A DNA stretch of 64,000 nt from an uncultured Pseudoalteromonas sp. (GCA_947493455.1 CANLRB010000008.1:149173-213172); one strand, 5' to 3'; counted from the stretch's first letter, positions 1 through 9,806 are shown. Numbers and translations are program-made. The notes: generated by a model from the sequence alone, not told the origin.

Positions 1-534
1 GGTTTTGCGTTTGATACCATTTCACTGTTTGCCGAACGCACTTCCTTGCCACATGGCGTACCGTCGTCACAACAGCTTAAACCGGGTGACTTTATTACAC
101 TTGACTTTGGCGCGGTGATAAACGGTTATCGTTCAGATATGACACGCAGCTATGTGTACGGTGAGGCCACTAAAACGCAGCAAGAAATATACAGTGCTGT
201 AGTCAATGCACAAGAAGCGGCAATGGGCCAAGTTAAGGCGGGCGCACCTGCCGTCAATGCGCTTAACGCAAGTCATCAACAACTAAATAACGCAGGCTTT
301 GGTGAGCATGCTGGAGAAGGCCTCGGTCATGGTGTTGGTTTATTTTTACATGAATTTCCAATCATTAAACCGGATTGTGAATATTGCTTAGAGGCGGGCA
401 ATGTGATCACTATCGAGCCGGGTATTTATATTCCTAATTATGGCGGGGTACGCCTTGAAGAAGACATCGTCGTGACAGAACAAGGCTATCAACTGTTAAC
501 GCATGCACCAAAACCGTTCATCTTACCGGAGTAA
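1..534 (+). CDS. M24 family aminopeptidase (Xaa-Pro type), 3' part
   Basis: The reading frame is open from base 1, so the gene's 5' end lies outside the window and 177 C-terminal codons are visible. The pita-bread metallopeptidase fold is recognisable from its five metal ligands: Asp in LDFG (about visible residue 35), Asp in SDMTR (46), His in GLGHGVG (110), Glu in TIEPG (139) and Glu in RLEED (about 154). Family members remove N-terminal residues preceding proline or split X-Pro dipeptides in the cytoplasm. The next gene starts 2 bases after the stop codon, so the two are probably co-transcribed. Substrate specificity cannot be read from this fragment. Confidence 0.85.
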   Translation, partial: GFAFDTISLFAERTSLPHGVPSSQQLKPGDFITLDFGAVINGYRSDMTRSYVYGEATKTQQEIYSAVVNAQEAAMGQVKAGAPAVNALNASHQQLNNAGFGEHAGEGLGHGVGLFLHEFPIIKPDCEYCLEAGNVITIEPGIYIPNYGGVRLEEDIVVTEQGYQLLTHAPKPFILPE

Positions 535-536
535 AT

Positions 537-1481
537 ATGCAGATTATTGAAAAACAACAGGTGCATGAGGCACTTAATTTTAATACTTTAATTAGCGCGT
601 TACGCAAAAGTTTTGCAGGGCAATTTACGATGCCTCAGCGTCAGGTATTTGAGTTGATCCCCGGTGATCCTGCACATAACGCATTTGCCGTATTGCCTGC
701 GTGGGATGAACAAGTGATTGGTGTTAAGTCATTCACTTATTTTCCTGAAAATTCACAATCTGGCTATGAGTCGCTTTATTCTAAAATTATGTTATTTAGT
801 CGCGACCACGGTGTGCCGCTTGCGTTAGTAGATGGCACGAGTGTGACATTGTGGCGCACTGCCGCAGTTTCTGCATTAGCAGCAGATCTGTTGGCGCGTA
901 AAGATGCTAATAACTTAGTTTTTTTTGGTACCGGTAACCTCGCAAGTTACATGCTAAAAGCGCATCTTACTGTGCGCGACTACAGTCAAGTTACAATAAT
1001 AGGGCGCAATCCGAATAAAGTTGATTCTCTTATCAGTGCTTTGGCCGGTGAATTTGCGCAAGTTGAGTTTGTAGCCGGAACCAGTAATCGTGAAACAATT
1101 GCCGCTGCTGATGTGATTAGCTGTGCGACCGGTGCGGGAGAGCCTCTTTTTGACGGTAGTTGGCTATCGCCTGGCACGCATGTTGATTTAATCGGTAACC
1201 ACAATAAAGATCGCCGTGAATGTGATACTACGTCAATTCTTGTGAGTGATGTTTTTGTAGACAGCCGTACCAATGTACTCAACGAAGCTGGCGAGTTATT
1301 AATGCCAATGGCAGAAGGTGTGTTTGACGCAAATGATGTCAAAGCTGAGCTTGCTGAGTTATGTGCGAACAAAGTCGCTGGTCGCCAAAGTGAACATGCG
1401 ATTACCTTGTTTAAATCAGTCGGTACGGCACTCAGTGACCTAGTAGCGGCCAATCAAGTATATAAAACGGTAGCCAATTAG
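537..1481 (+). CDS. Ornithine cyclodeaminase / mu-crystallin family protein
   Basis: This 314-residue protein has the family's Rossmann NAD(P)-binding segment (FFGTGNLASYM, about residues 129-139) and an N-terminal substrate domain. Members are ornithine cyclodeaminases, delta-1-pyrroline-2-carboxylate reductases or other imine reductases, all soluble. Its position 2 bases after an Xaa-Pro-type peptidase suggests proline or hydroxyproline catabolism, which would favour the pyrroline-2-carboxylate reductase role; that is inference from context. The small membrane-protein gene follows 10 bases downstream. Confidence 0.78.
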   Translation: MQIIEKQQVHEALNFNTLISALRKSFAGQFTMPQRQVFELIPGDPAHNAFAVLPAWDEQVIGVKSFTYFPENSQSGYESLYSKIMLFSRDHGVPLALVDGTSVTLWRTAAVSALAADLLARKDANNLVFFGTGNLASYMLKAHLTVRDYSQVTIIGRNPNKVDSLISALAGEFAQVEFVAGTSNRETIAAADVISCATGAGEPLFDGSWLSPGTHVDLIGNHNKDRRECDTTSILVSDVFVDSRTNVLNEAGELLMPMAEGVFDANDVKAELAELCANKVAGRQSEHAITLFKSVGTALSDLVAANQVYKTVAN

Positions 1482-1491
1482 AGGTAAAACG

Positions 1492-1878
1492 ATGCCAATC
1501 GAGTTAACCATTTTACTGCTCACCATATTCGTAATCGGCGCTGCAACGCTAGTACAGCAAATGATATACGTGACAAAAAAGCAAATTTGGCGGGCTTGCT
1601 TGGTTAGTTCGGTGGCGGTTACCAAATGGCAAAACTTGATGCCATTTTATCAATTTAAAGATAAGCAGCTATTGGTCGAATACGCCGTTGATGGCATCAC
1701 TCATAGCTGCATTATTCCATTTAACCGCCGTTTTTATAATAAGGCGACGCAAGGTCAAAGCGTTTATGTATTTGTGGACCCAAATCGCCCTGAGGTGGTG
1801 GCGCAAAAAGTCAGTTATCGGCAGTTATTTTTTGCGTTCGTGGCGGTTTTACTGCCGGGATTTGGTTTACTTTATTAA
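1492..1878 (+). CDS. Small membrane protein, DUF3592-like
   Basis: A 128-residue protein with a hydrophobic segment at each end (about residues 4-25 and 107-127) flanking a polar, beta-rich middle. The middle holds the pattern FVDPNRPE, typical of DUF3592-type proteins, which have an extracytoplasmic domain between two helices. An AGGT-type ribosome binding site lies just before the ATG and the gene follows the cyclodeaminase gene by 10 bases. No function is known; the family assignment rests on overall pattern only. Confidence 0.6.
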   Translation: MPIELTILLLTIFVIGAATLVQQMIYVTKKQIWRACLVSSVAVTKWQNLMPFYQFKDKQLLVEYAVDGITHSCIIPFNRRFYNKATQGQSVYVFVDPNRPEVVAQKVSYRQLFFAFVAVLLPGFGLLY

Positions 1879-2022
1879 TCGCAATTTGCGACTTTTCTTC
1901 AGTTTCTTTCAACATTCTTAATTAGGCTTATACTAAACAAGGTCAAAGCTAATTTCTTTGTGCCTGATCCGTTGGTATTTTATGGCCGCTTAGGTACAAA
2001 ATGACTTTAAGAGGGTCTTATT

Positions 2023-4623
2023 GTGCTTCACGAATACCGAAACCACGTAGCAGAACGCAAAGCGCAAGGTATTGCGCCTAAGCCACTCGATGCGGAGCAA
2101 ACCGCAGCTCTCATTGAACTCGTTAAAAATCCCCCTGCTGGAGAAGAAGAATTTATACGTGATTTACTCGTCAATCGTGTGCCTCCAGGTGTTGACGATG
2201 CCGCTTATGTGAAGGCCGGGTTTTTAGCCGCGATTGCAAAAGGTGACACTGAGTGTCGTATGCTCAGCAAAGGAGATGCCGCAGAGCTGCTAGGCACTAT
2301 GTTAGGCGGTTATAATATTGCACCTATGGTTGAGTTGCTCGATGATGAATTGGTTGCGCCGATTGTTGCACAAGGTTTATCGCACACCTTACTGATGTTC
2401 GACGCTTTTTACGATGTTGAAGAAAAAGCCAAAGCAGGCAATGCTTATGCACAACAAGTTTTGCAGTCGTGGGCTGAAGCGCAGTGGTTTACACAGAGAA
2501 AAGCGGTGCCCGATAAAATTTCAGTGACTGTATTCAAAGTGACAGGCGAGACGAATACGGATGATCTCTCTCCGGCCCCAGATGCGTGGTCGCGTCCGGA
2601 TATTCCGCTACATGCCTTGGCGATGTTAAAAATAGCTCGAGATGGTATCGAACCCAATAAGCACGGCGAAATTGGCCCAATTGCGCAGTTGCATCAGCTC
2701 AAACAAAAGGGTCTGCCGCTGGCATATGTTGGCGATGTCGTTGGCACAGGCTCATCACGTAAATCGGCGACTAATTCGGTATTGTGGTTTATGGGGGATG
2801 ACATTCCATATGTGCCAAATAAGCGCGTTGGTGGAGTGTGTCTCGGTGGGAAAATTGCACCTATTTTTTACAATACCATGGAAGACTCGGGGGCGCTGCC
2901 AATTGAGTTACCGGTCGACGAATTAGCCATGGGCGATCAAATTGATATTTATCCTTATTTAGGAGTGGTTAAGCGGCATAATAGCGATGAAGTGATCACC
3001 GCGTTTTCATTAAAGTCAGATGTGATTCTCGATGAAGTGCAAGCAGGTGGTCGAATTCCGCTAATTATTGGCCGTAGTTTGACCGACAAAGCTCGCGCAT
3101 CACTTGGGCTCGAGCCTGAGACTATATTTCGAAAACCGTCAGCGGTAAGCGACTCTGAAGCCGGTTACACGTTGGCGCAAAAAATGGTTGGCAAAGCATG
3201 TGGTGTAAGTGGTGTGCGTCCAGGCCAATACTGTGAACCTAAAATGACCACTGTGGGGTCGCAAGATACCACAGGGCCAATGACCCGAGATGAGCTGAAA
3301 GATCTCGCCTGTTTAGGGTTTTCAGCCGATTTAACCATGCAGTCGTTTTGCCATACTTCAGCCTACCCGCGACCGATTGATGTAAATACTCACCACACGT
3401 TACCTGAGTTTATGATGAATCGTGGCGGCGTGTCGCTGCGACCGGGTGACGGTGTGATCCACTCGTGGCTTAACCGTATGCTATTGCCCGATACGGTTGG
3501 CACCGGTGGTGATTCGCATACGCGTTTTCCGCTCGGTATTTCATTTCCGGCCGGTTCTGGCGCGGTGGCATTTGCGGCGGCAACAGGAGTGATGCCATTG
3601 GATATGCCCGAATCTATTTTAGTGCGATTTAAGGGCGATATGCAGTCGGGTATTACACTGCGTGACTTGGTGCATGCGATCCCGTTTTACGCAATTAAGC
3701 AAGGGTTACTCAGTGTTGAGAAGCAAGGAAAAATAAATGAATTCTCGGGGCGTATTCTAGAAATCGAAGGCGTAGAACACCTCACCGTTGAGCAAGCTTT
3801 CGAATTGTCAGATGCGTCAGCCGAACGTTCAGCTGCGGGTTGTACTGTAAAGCTATCTGAAGCGTCGATAACTGAGTATCTGAAGTCTAATATTGTGATG
3901 TTGAAGTGGATGATTTCGCAAGGTTACGGCGATGTGCGCACCATAGAACGGCGCATTACCAAGATGCAGCAATGGTTGGATAAGCCAGAATTAATGGTCG
4001 CCGATAAGGATGCCCAGTATGCACACGTGATTGACATTGACCTCGCCGACATTTGTGAGCCCATTTTATGCGCACCGAATGATCCTGACGATGCTCAGCT
4101 ACTTTCGAGTGTACAGGGACAAGTGATCGATGAAGTGTTTATTGGCTCGTGTATGACTAATATTGTCCATTTTCGCGCAGCGGGAAAATTGCTGGATAAC
4201 TTAACGGGGCAGTTGCCAACGCGAATGTGGATTGCACCACCGACTAAAATGGATCGGGATCAACTAACCGATGAAGGTTATTATGGTATTTTTGGGCGAG
4301 TTGGCGCGCGTATTGAAACACCAGGCTGTTCACTGTGCATGGGGAATCAAGCGCGGGTTGCTGATAAAGCGACCGTGGTATCGACCTCAACGCGAAATTT
4401 TCCAAATCGCTTAGGTACAGGTGCAAATGTGTATTTGGCCTCGGCCGAGCTTGCTGCGGTTGCAGCCATTTTAGGTCGACTGCCCTCACCAAATGAATAT
4501 TTGGATTATGCTCGCCAGATAAATGCGACTGCTGCAGATACTTATCGCTATTTGAATTTTCATCAAATGCCGCACTATGCAAAACCTGCGCAAAACGTGA
4601 TTATTCAGCAGCCCGCTGAATGA
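2023..4623 (+). CDS. acnB: Aconitate hydratase B / 2-methylisocitrate dehydratase
   Basis: The product is 866 residues, matching the usual AcnB length of about 865, and begins at GTG with an AAGAGGG ribosome binding site. It converts citrate to isocitrate in the TCA cycle and also dehydrates 2-methylisocitrate. The N-terminal HEAT-like domain (LHEYRNHVAER) and swivel domain come first, as in AcnB and unlike AcnA. The [4Fe-4S] cysteines are visible in GSCMTN (about residue 709) and CSLCMGN (about 769 and 772). A strong hairpin terminator follows. The gene appears monocistronic. Confidence 0.97.
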   Translation: MLHEYRNHVAERKAQGIAPKPLDAEQTAALIELVKNPPAGEEEFIRDLLVNRVPPGVDDAAYVKAGFLAAIAKGDTECRMLSKGDAAELLGTMLGGYNIAPMVELLDDELVAPIVAQGLSHTLLMFDAFYDVEEKAKAGNAYAQQVLQSWAEAQWFTQRKAVPDKISVTVFKVTGETNTDDLSPAPDAWSRPDIPLHALAMLKIARDGIEPNKHGEIGPIAQLHQLKQKGLPLAYVGDVVGTGSSRKSATNSVLWFMGDDIPYVPNKRVGGVCLGGKIAPIFYNTMEDSGALPIELPVDELAMGDQIDIYPYLGVVKRHNSDEVITAFSLKSDVILDEVQAGGRIPLIIGRSLTDKARASLGLEPETIFRKPSAVSDSEAGYTLAQKMVGKACGVSGVRPGQYCEPKMTTVGSQDTTGPMTRDELKDLACLGFSADLTMQSFCHTSAYPRPIDVNTHHTLPEFMMNRGGVSLRPGDGVIHSWLNRMLLPDTVGTGGDSHTRFPLGISFPAGSGAVAFAAATGVMPLDMPESILVRFKGDMQSGITLRDLVHAIPFYAIKQGLLSVEKQGKINEFSGRILEIEGVEHLTVEQAFELSDASAERSAAGCTVKLSEASITEYLKSNIVMLKWMISQGYGDVRTIERRITKMQQWLDKPELMVADKDAQYAHVIDIDLADICEPILCAPNDPDDAQLLSSVQGQVIDEVFIGSCMTNIVHFRAAGKLLDNLTGQLPTRMWIAPPTKMDRDQLTDEGYYGIFGRVGARIETPGCSLCMGNQARVADKATVVSTSTRNFPNRLGTGANVYLASAELAAVAAILGRLPSPNEYLDYARQINATAADTYRYLNFHQMPHYAKPAQNVIIQQPAE

Positions 4624-4651
4624 CAAACTGTCGAGTGGCGTTGGTATAGTT

Positions 4652-4682
4652 AAAAGCCGATACAGATGTATCGGCTTTTTTA
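4652..4682. terminator. Bidirectional terminator between acnB and the DUF1501 gene
   Basis: A 13-bp perfect stem (AAAAGCCGATACA paired with TGTATCGGCTTTT) with a 2-base loop, with a T run on the acnB side and an A run on the other. It sits between convergent genes, so it can stop transcription from both sides. Confidence 0.88.
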
Positions 4683-4686
4683 TATT

Positions 4687-5937
4687 TTACGTTTTAAACA
4701 AGTTAAGTGAACTCGGGTTAAACTCAGGTAAAATTTGACCTGCGTTCGGTGTATTTAGATGTTGTGATAACACTTGGTAATAGATATCACGATAGTCTGT
4801 GGTCATAGCTAAAAAGCGTCCGTCGTGTAATTGATCATCAGCAAGTCCAGGCCACGCGCCTTTTATACCGCCGTCCACTTGATTGCCTAATACAAACCAG
4901 CTTGAAGCGTAACCATGATCTGTTCCTTGACTGCCGTTTTCGTGCGCCGTGCGGCCAAATTCGGTGGCACTCATGATTACCACATCATCCATAAGTGGGC
5001 CAAGATCTTGTGCAAGTGCAGCAATACCTTGAGCAAAGTTCGATAAGCTCGAAGCTTGTCGTCCTTGTGCGCCACCTTGGTTGCTGTGGGTGTCCCAGCC
5101 GCCAATATCTAAGGTGGCCAGCTCGAGACCCGTATTGGCTTTAACCAATTGAGCAACTTGTTGTAAGTCGCGCCCGAAATCAGAATCTGGATAGGTTGCA
5201 CCATTTTCGACTTGATAGGGTTGGGAGCGAACCGCATCAATATAATCTAAATCTTGGAAAGTTTTTTGCCCAAAACGATTAAGTAAGTCTCTCACCGTAC
5301 TGCCAGTTGGGTTTTGTTCAAAGCTTGGTTTAACGCGTTCTAACAATAAGTTTTGTTCGCTGCTGTTAATGCCGACGCCAAATGAATCCAAACTGGTAAA
5401 GCTAGATGCCGTAACTGAGCCGCGAAGTGCTTGAGCGAGCTCATCACCAACGCCAACCGCTCTAAATGGCGAATCAAAGGGAACAGCTTGCATATGGCGA
5501 TTTAACCAACCATCACTTGCTTCATTACTGATTTGTCCGCTTTCAATTAAGTGCTGCGAGCGAAAATGTGACCGTGAGCCGTCTGGGTAATGCACTGTCG
5601 GCAGCACCGCAAGCTGACCTTGTTGGTAATAGGGTACAAGTTCAGCAAGGGCAGGATGCAATGCAAATTGGCTATTGAGCGCTAATGCTGCATTTGGGTT
5701 TGTGCTATCTGGCGCTGCAATAGCGATAGTTGGGCGCATCCGATAATAGTCTTCCTCCGTATAAGGGATGACTGTATTTAAGCCGTCACAACCGCCTCGT
5801 TGAAATACCACTATGAGGGTTTTATTCTGTGCTGCGTGCGCTGTGTTAAATTTAAAGCGAAGCGGTGAGCTACTAAAATAGCAATGGGCCGCAACACTAC
5901 CTAGGCATGCTTTTCGTAAAAATTGTCTGCGATCCAT
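4687..5937 (-). CDS. DUF1501 secreted protein with Tat signal
   Basis: The 416-residue product starts with a twin-arginine signal (MDRRQFLRKACLGS), implying export of a folded protein by Tat. The body has the sulfatase/phosphatase-like features of DUF1501: FQRGGCDGLNTV near the start, GVGDELAQALRG in the middle, and LDIGGWDTH and TEFGRTAHENGS in the C-terminal half, the last likely contributing metal ligands. DUF1501 genes are usually paired with DUF1800 genes, as here: the partner lies 51 bases upstream on the same strand and both probably share the riboswitch-controlled transcript. Biochemical function is unknown for the family. Confidence 0.85.
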   Translation of the reverse strand: MDRRQFLRKACLGSVAAHCYFSSSPLRFKFNTAHAAQNKTLIVVFQRGGCDGLNTVIPYTEEDYYRMRPTIAIAAPDSTNPNAALALNSQFALHPALAELVPYYQQGQLAVLPTVHYPDGSRSHFRSQHLIESGQISNEASDGWLNRHMQAVPFDSPFRAVGVGDELAQALRGSVTASSFTSLDSFGVGINSSEQNLLLERVKPSFEQNPTGSTVRDLLNRFGQKTFQDLDYIDAVRSQPYQVENGATYPDSDFGRDLQQVAQLVKANTGLELATLDIGGWDTHSNQGGAQGRQASSLSNFAQGIAALAQDLGPLMDDVVIMSATEFGRTAHENGSQGTDHGYASSWFVLGNQVDGGIKGAWPGLADDQLHDGRFLAMTTDYRDIYYQVLSQHLNTPNAGQILPEFNPSSLNLFKT

Positions 5938-5988
5938 GTTTATTCCCCTGCTATCTGTGTTAAGTGAGTAAAGTACATAGTTCTTTCC

Positions 5989-8900
5989 TTAGTGCAATTG
6001 ATAGCTCGGTAGGCTCATGATAGTCGCTAACAAACGTGTTAATTGCTCTGGTGCAGAGTCGGCATAAATATCAAAATTGCCATTTTCGTTTAAAATCGCC
6101 ACGGCCATATCGTACTCGGTTTGGCTATATTGATTAGCAAGTAATAGTTCAAATAAGTACGGCACAATCGCGTTGCTTTCGGTGTAACCAAGTGAAATAA
6201 GTAATGGCGTAATGTCAGGGTTTACCCCAGTATTGGTTTGCCATACAGATTGATTAACAAAGCGTAGGCGTTGCAGCACTGTATTTGCATTGAGCCAATC
6301 AGCACTGAATTCTGAATAGCCTGTTGGTACAGGGTTCTCGAACAGTGGCATGCCTAAACTATCTAAACTGCGTCTAACTCTCGTTAAATCATAATCTGCT
6401 GTGGTATTGCGAATACTTGAGGTGACAAGTTCCAGTGGTGATTTGAGTTTATTTGCGACAAGTTGCTCCGAGTTAAACTCAGAACTTGAGAAAATGCTTT
6501 GCAATACACTGCTAATTTCACCGGACGTGGCAATAAACCGCGCCTGACATTGAGTAACTAATTCGCTGCTTGGCGATTCAGTGACAAAATAAGTTGCCAG
6601 CTTTTGGCAGATATACAATGCTGTTGCCGGGTGATTGGCAAGCGCTTGAAGTGCCATTTCGCCTTCTGTAACGCCATTGTCATAATATAAATTACCTAAA
6701 AACTGTTTTTCCCCTGTGTCATGGCTGCTTTCACTAAAGTAAAACTCGCGGTTACGAATATGCCAGCCGGTAAAAATACGCGCCAGTTCAACAATATCTT
6801 GGGCTGTATAGCCGCCGTTAATACCGAGCGTGTGCAGTTCCAAAACTTCGCGTGCATAGTTTTCGTTGGGAGCGTCTTTGTGGTTGTCTGAGTTGTTTAA
6901 ATAACGCAGCATAGCAGGGCTTTTGGCGCTGATCATTAACAGATCTTCAAACTTGCCGAGCGCGTTTTGACGGAATAATTGATTTTCCGCAAATTCGTAT
7001 TCAACACGGCCATGACTATGAAAGTAGGTATTGAAATGGTTTTCCCAGAACCAAGTCATGACTTCGCGTAATTGTTTCTTAGAGCCTAGCATATAAGCAA
7101 GTTGATACTGTTTGAGCTCACGCAAGCTGGTCACTGGCATTTCGGCCATTTGGCTCTCAAACACACTGTCGTCAATGGTATTTGGCTGAAGTTGTGCATC
7201 AATGAAGGATTCATTTTGATTCACTGAATTGAGTAGACTTGGCGTAAGACCAAAGGTCGTGCGTCGTGCCAACGTAGCAAGTTGTGGGTTAATAGTGGTT
7301 GTCGTTAAATTAAGTATTGAGCTAGTTTCATTACCTGAAAAATCAGTTGCCGTTAAAACGATATTTATATTGGCACTGTTTGAGAGCAATTGATGACCGA
7401 TATGATAAGCCCATTGGCCGTCGTTTTGATTAAATGAGACGGTATTTTGATCAAGTACAGTACCCAATACGCTATCATTTAATGTAATTGTTAACTGCTG
7501 GACAGCAAAATCATCATTGACGGCACCGAGAATCGAAAAGCCGTTTTGATTGACCTCACTGTTATTAAGTGGCGCGGCAACCTCAATACTCGGCGCTTGT
7601 TGATCATCGACGACTGTGAGCGAGACCGATTGTGATTGCTGATTGAGCGCAAAGTCATAGGCAGTAGCAACAACATTAAGTTGTTGTTGAGCAGCGATTA
7701 AATTACTCGGTACGAAAACTTGCCATTGATGATTTGCAGAGAGGGTAAGTTGCTCACTTACTATGGTTTGTGCGCCGGAGTTAATGCTTATATCAACGCT
7801 GCGCACAGCTTGATTATCATAGGCATAACCACTTACCCAGAAGCCGTTGCTGGCAACTTGAGGACCAAGTGGTTGAGCAATAGTGAGACTTGGTGCATCA
7901 AAATCGAGTTTGCGCGCTGTGTCTTGTTGTAGACTAAATGTGACTTCACCAGGAGTATTAATTACCGGGCCGTAATAGCTTTTATTTAGACCAAACGGAT
8001 TACTCGCTTTGACCACAAAACGCCCTCCACGTAATATTGGTTCAGGATCAAAGGTACTTAGTCCTTGACTGTCAGTGGTGCTTGATGAATGCCAGGAAAG
8101 GGAACTGTCATTATTGACGGTATATAAGGTGAGTCGAACATTCGGCATAAACGCCTGCGTTTCGTGATTTTTTGTATAAATCGGTAATTTTCCGACTAAA
8201 AAGTCGATGTTGCCAGCACTGGTAATGTCACTGCTATATGAACGTACATTATTAAACAGTGAAGCTTTAAGGCGATATTTTTGACCTTGCGCTAAGTCAT
8301 CCAAATCGAAATTTGCAACACCTTGGTCGTTAGTCGTTGTTTTGTCGTACCAAGTCAGGCTGCCATCTGAATTCACTTTAAATGCATCAATGCGTTGATT
8401 AGCGTAAATTTGGCCAGAAATGTAATGAGAGAGCGTGACATTAAGTGCTGGGTTGCCAACCACGAAACGAAAATCACCATTGGCTGTTAATATTTGACTG
8501 TATTTTGCCATGGTGGCACTTGGGCTGGTGGCCTTTAAAATATACTGTTGTCCGGCGTCAAAGTTAAGATCAATTCGAGCGTATCCAGATTGATCTGTCG
8601 TGACCTTATTGACCCAGTTTTTTTTGTCATTAGCGAGCTCATAGATGTCAACGCGGGTATCCGTTAATGGATTTTGGTCAGCGCCATTGATTAGTTCAAG
8701 ACTAATTTTACCCACAACAAACTCAATTGGGTCATGGCTAGTTATAAGTGCTGAATAGCTGGAAAAATTGTTAAAAGCACGGGTTTTTAGCTTGTAAACT
8801 GCGCCACTACCTAAATTTGGTAGGTCGAGAGCAATCTGACCTTGGCTATCGGTGTTTGCTCTTTTGAACCAATCAAATTTGCCATCAGTTTGTTGTTGGT

Positions 8901-9576
8901 AAACATCAACACGTTGATCTGTAATTGGATGAGCGGATGCTCCGTCGCGCAGTGTCACTGTCAGTGGCGGATTACCGACGACAAATTCATATACACCATT
9001 TTGTGCATATGCATCACTGTATTGAGAGCTATTATCTACCGCACTTTTTGCCTTTATCTTATATTTGTAACCTAACTCAAATTTATCGAAATCAAGTGCG
9101 AGTAAACCGTCAACGTCTGTTTTGGCACTGGCGTAGTATTTTGTATCGCCGCTTGGGGCAACTTCATAAATAGTAATATTTTGTTCAGCGAATGCAGGTT
9201 GCGTGCTGGCGCTGCCATCACGTAATCGAATGCGAAATTTACCGAGCGTATACTGATACTGACCGGCGGCTGTAATGTATTCGCTATAATAGCTAAAATT
9301 GTTGAATGCCTTGATTTTAAATAGGTATGCATTGCTTGTTGAAACATCGCCTAAGTAAAATGACAAGTGGCCATTGTCATCGGTGTAGCCATTATCAAAC
9401 CAGCTATAGCTACCAGATGAATCGACTTTATACACGCTCACTTTTTGATTAACCATAGGTGTGTTGGTGTGATTATCGATTAAAGATAAAGACACATTGT
9501 CTTGATTTGCAAAAAGCGTAAAGCTCAATAGCAAAAGAAAAACACATCCTACGTTTTTGACATAACTAAACATCAT
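5989..9576 (-). CDS. Secreted multi-repeat DUF1800 protein
   Basis: A 1195-residue exported protein with a signal peptide (about residues 1-24, ending SFTLFANQ). Residues about 26-550 form six imperfect repeats of about 87 residues, each running roughly from a VxLxD/N start through VDVYxxxxDG, TTDxxGxxxxDL, YxLKAxxxNN and SYSxxIT to a VVG end, like prealbumin or carboxypeptidase regulatory-type beta sandwiches. Two Ig-like domains follow (about 560-760, with PSLTIAQPL and PSIEVAAPL starts). The C-terminal 430 residues are DUF1800, with ARRTTFGLTP, NENYAREVLELHTLG and IFTGWH. The repeats suggest surface or matrix binding. Either of two adjacent ATGs could start it. A c-di-GMP riboswitch lies in its leader. 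Confidence 0.85.
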   Translation of the reverse strand: MMFSYVKNVGCVFLLLLSFTLFANQDNVSLSLIDNHTNTPMVNQKVSVYKVDSSGSYSWFDNGYTDDNGHLSFYLGDVSTSNAYLFKIKAFNNFSYYSEYITAAGQYQYTLGKFRIRLRDGSASTQPAFAEQNITIYEVAPSGDTKYYASAKTDVDGLLALDFDKFELGYKYKIKAKSAVDNSSQYSDAYAQNGVYEFVVGNPPLTVTLRDGASAHPITDQRVDVYQQQTDGKFDWFKRANTDSQGQIALDLPNLGSGAVYKLKTRAFNNFSSYSALITSHDPIEFVVGKISLELINGADQNPLTDTRVDIYELANDKKNWVNKVTTDQSGYARIDLNFDAGQQYILKATSPSATMAKYSQILTANGDFRFVVGNPALNVTLSHYISGQIYANQRIDAFKVNSDGSLTWYDKTTTNDQGVANFDLDDLAQGQKYRLKASLFNNVRSYSSDITSAGNIDFLVGKLPIYTKNHETQAFMPNVRLTLYTVNNDSSLSWHSSSTTDSQGLSTFDPEPILRGGRFVVKASNPFGLNKSYYGPVINTPGEVTFSLQQDTARKLDFDAPSLTIAQPLGPQVASNGFWVSGYAYDNQAVRSVDISINSGAQTIVSEQLTLSANHQWQVFVPSNLIAAQQQLNVVATAYDFALNQQSQSVSLTVVDDQQAPSIEVAAPLNNSEVNQNGFSILGAVNDDFAVQQLTITLNDSVLGTVLDQNTVSFNQNDGQWAYHIGHQLLSNSANINIVLTATDFSGNETSSILNLTTTTINPQLATLARRTTFGLTPSLLNSVNQNESFIDAQLQPNTIDDSVFESQMAEMPVTSLRELKQYQLAYMLGSKKQLREVMTWFWENHFNTYFHSHGRVEYEFAENQLFRQNALGKFEDLLMISAKSPAMLRYLNNSDNHKDAPNENYAREVLELHTLGINGGYTAQDIVELARIFTGWHIRNREFYFSESSHDTGEKQFLGNLYYDNGVTEGEMALQALANHPATALYICQKLATYFVTESPSSELVTQCQARFIATSGEISSVLQSIFSSSEFNSEQLVANKLKSPLELVTSSIRNTTADYDLTRVRRSLDSLGMPLFENPVPTGYSEFSADWLNANTVLQRLRFVNQSVWQTNTGVNPDITPLLISLGYTESNAIVPYLFELLLANQYSQTEYDMAVAILNENGNFDIYADSAPEQLTRLLATIMSLPSYQLH

Positions 9577-9651
9577 GTTTAATCCATTTAATTGAAACTA
9601 TGCAAATGCAACTTTGTGTGTTGCCTGTGAAGCGGAAGAAAAGAGAGATGA

Positions 9652-9749
9652 GGAAAGCCCAGTCTCGGTAACCCTGCCACCATAAAATAAAATTATTTCT
9701 TAGGTCAGTGGTTTTGCGTCTCAAGTTTTCACTTGATTTGCCTTTTTCC
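9652..9749 (-). promoter_or_regulatory. Cyclic-di-GMP-I (GEMM-I) riboswitch aptamer
   Basis: Read on the minus strand the segment has every sequence hallmark of the GEMM-I aptamer in order: GGCAAA; a 6-bp stem TCAAGT/ACTTGA capped by a GAAA tetraloop; the joint GACGCAAA; the tetraloop-receptor element CCTAAG; and GGGTTACCGA at the 3' side. An outer helix GGAAA/TTTCC can close it. It ends 75 bases before the DUF1800 start codon. No terminator-like hairpin with a U run is seen in that gap, so the mode of control (translation or transcription) is unresolved. Confidence 0.88.
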
Positions 9750-9806
9750 AACTTGTCTACTTATACTAGTCTGCAGCGCAATTAATGCAAGCAAATTTAT
9801 AACAGT

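Noticed and set aside
986-1453. 155-codon minus-strand frame inside the cyclodeaminase gene
   Set aside because: It is antisense to a conserved Rossmann-fold gene and has no domain or ribosome binding site.
9566-9751. 61-codon minus-strand reading frame just upstream of the DUF1800 gene
   Set aside because: It lies wholly across the c-di-GMP aptamer and its linker and has no ribosome binding site; the RNA structure explains the sequence better.
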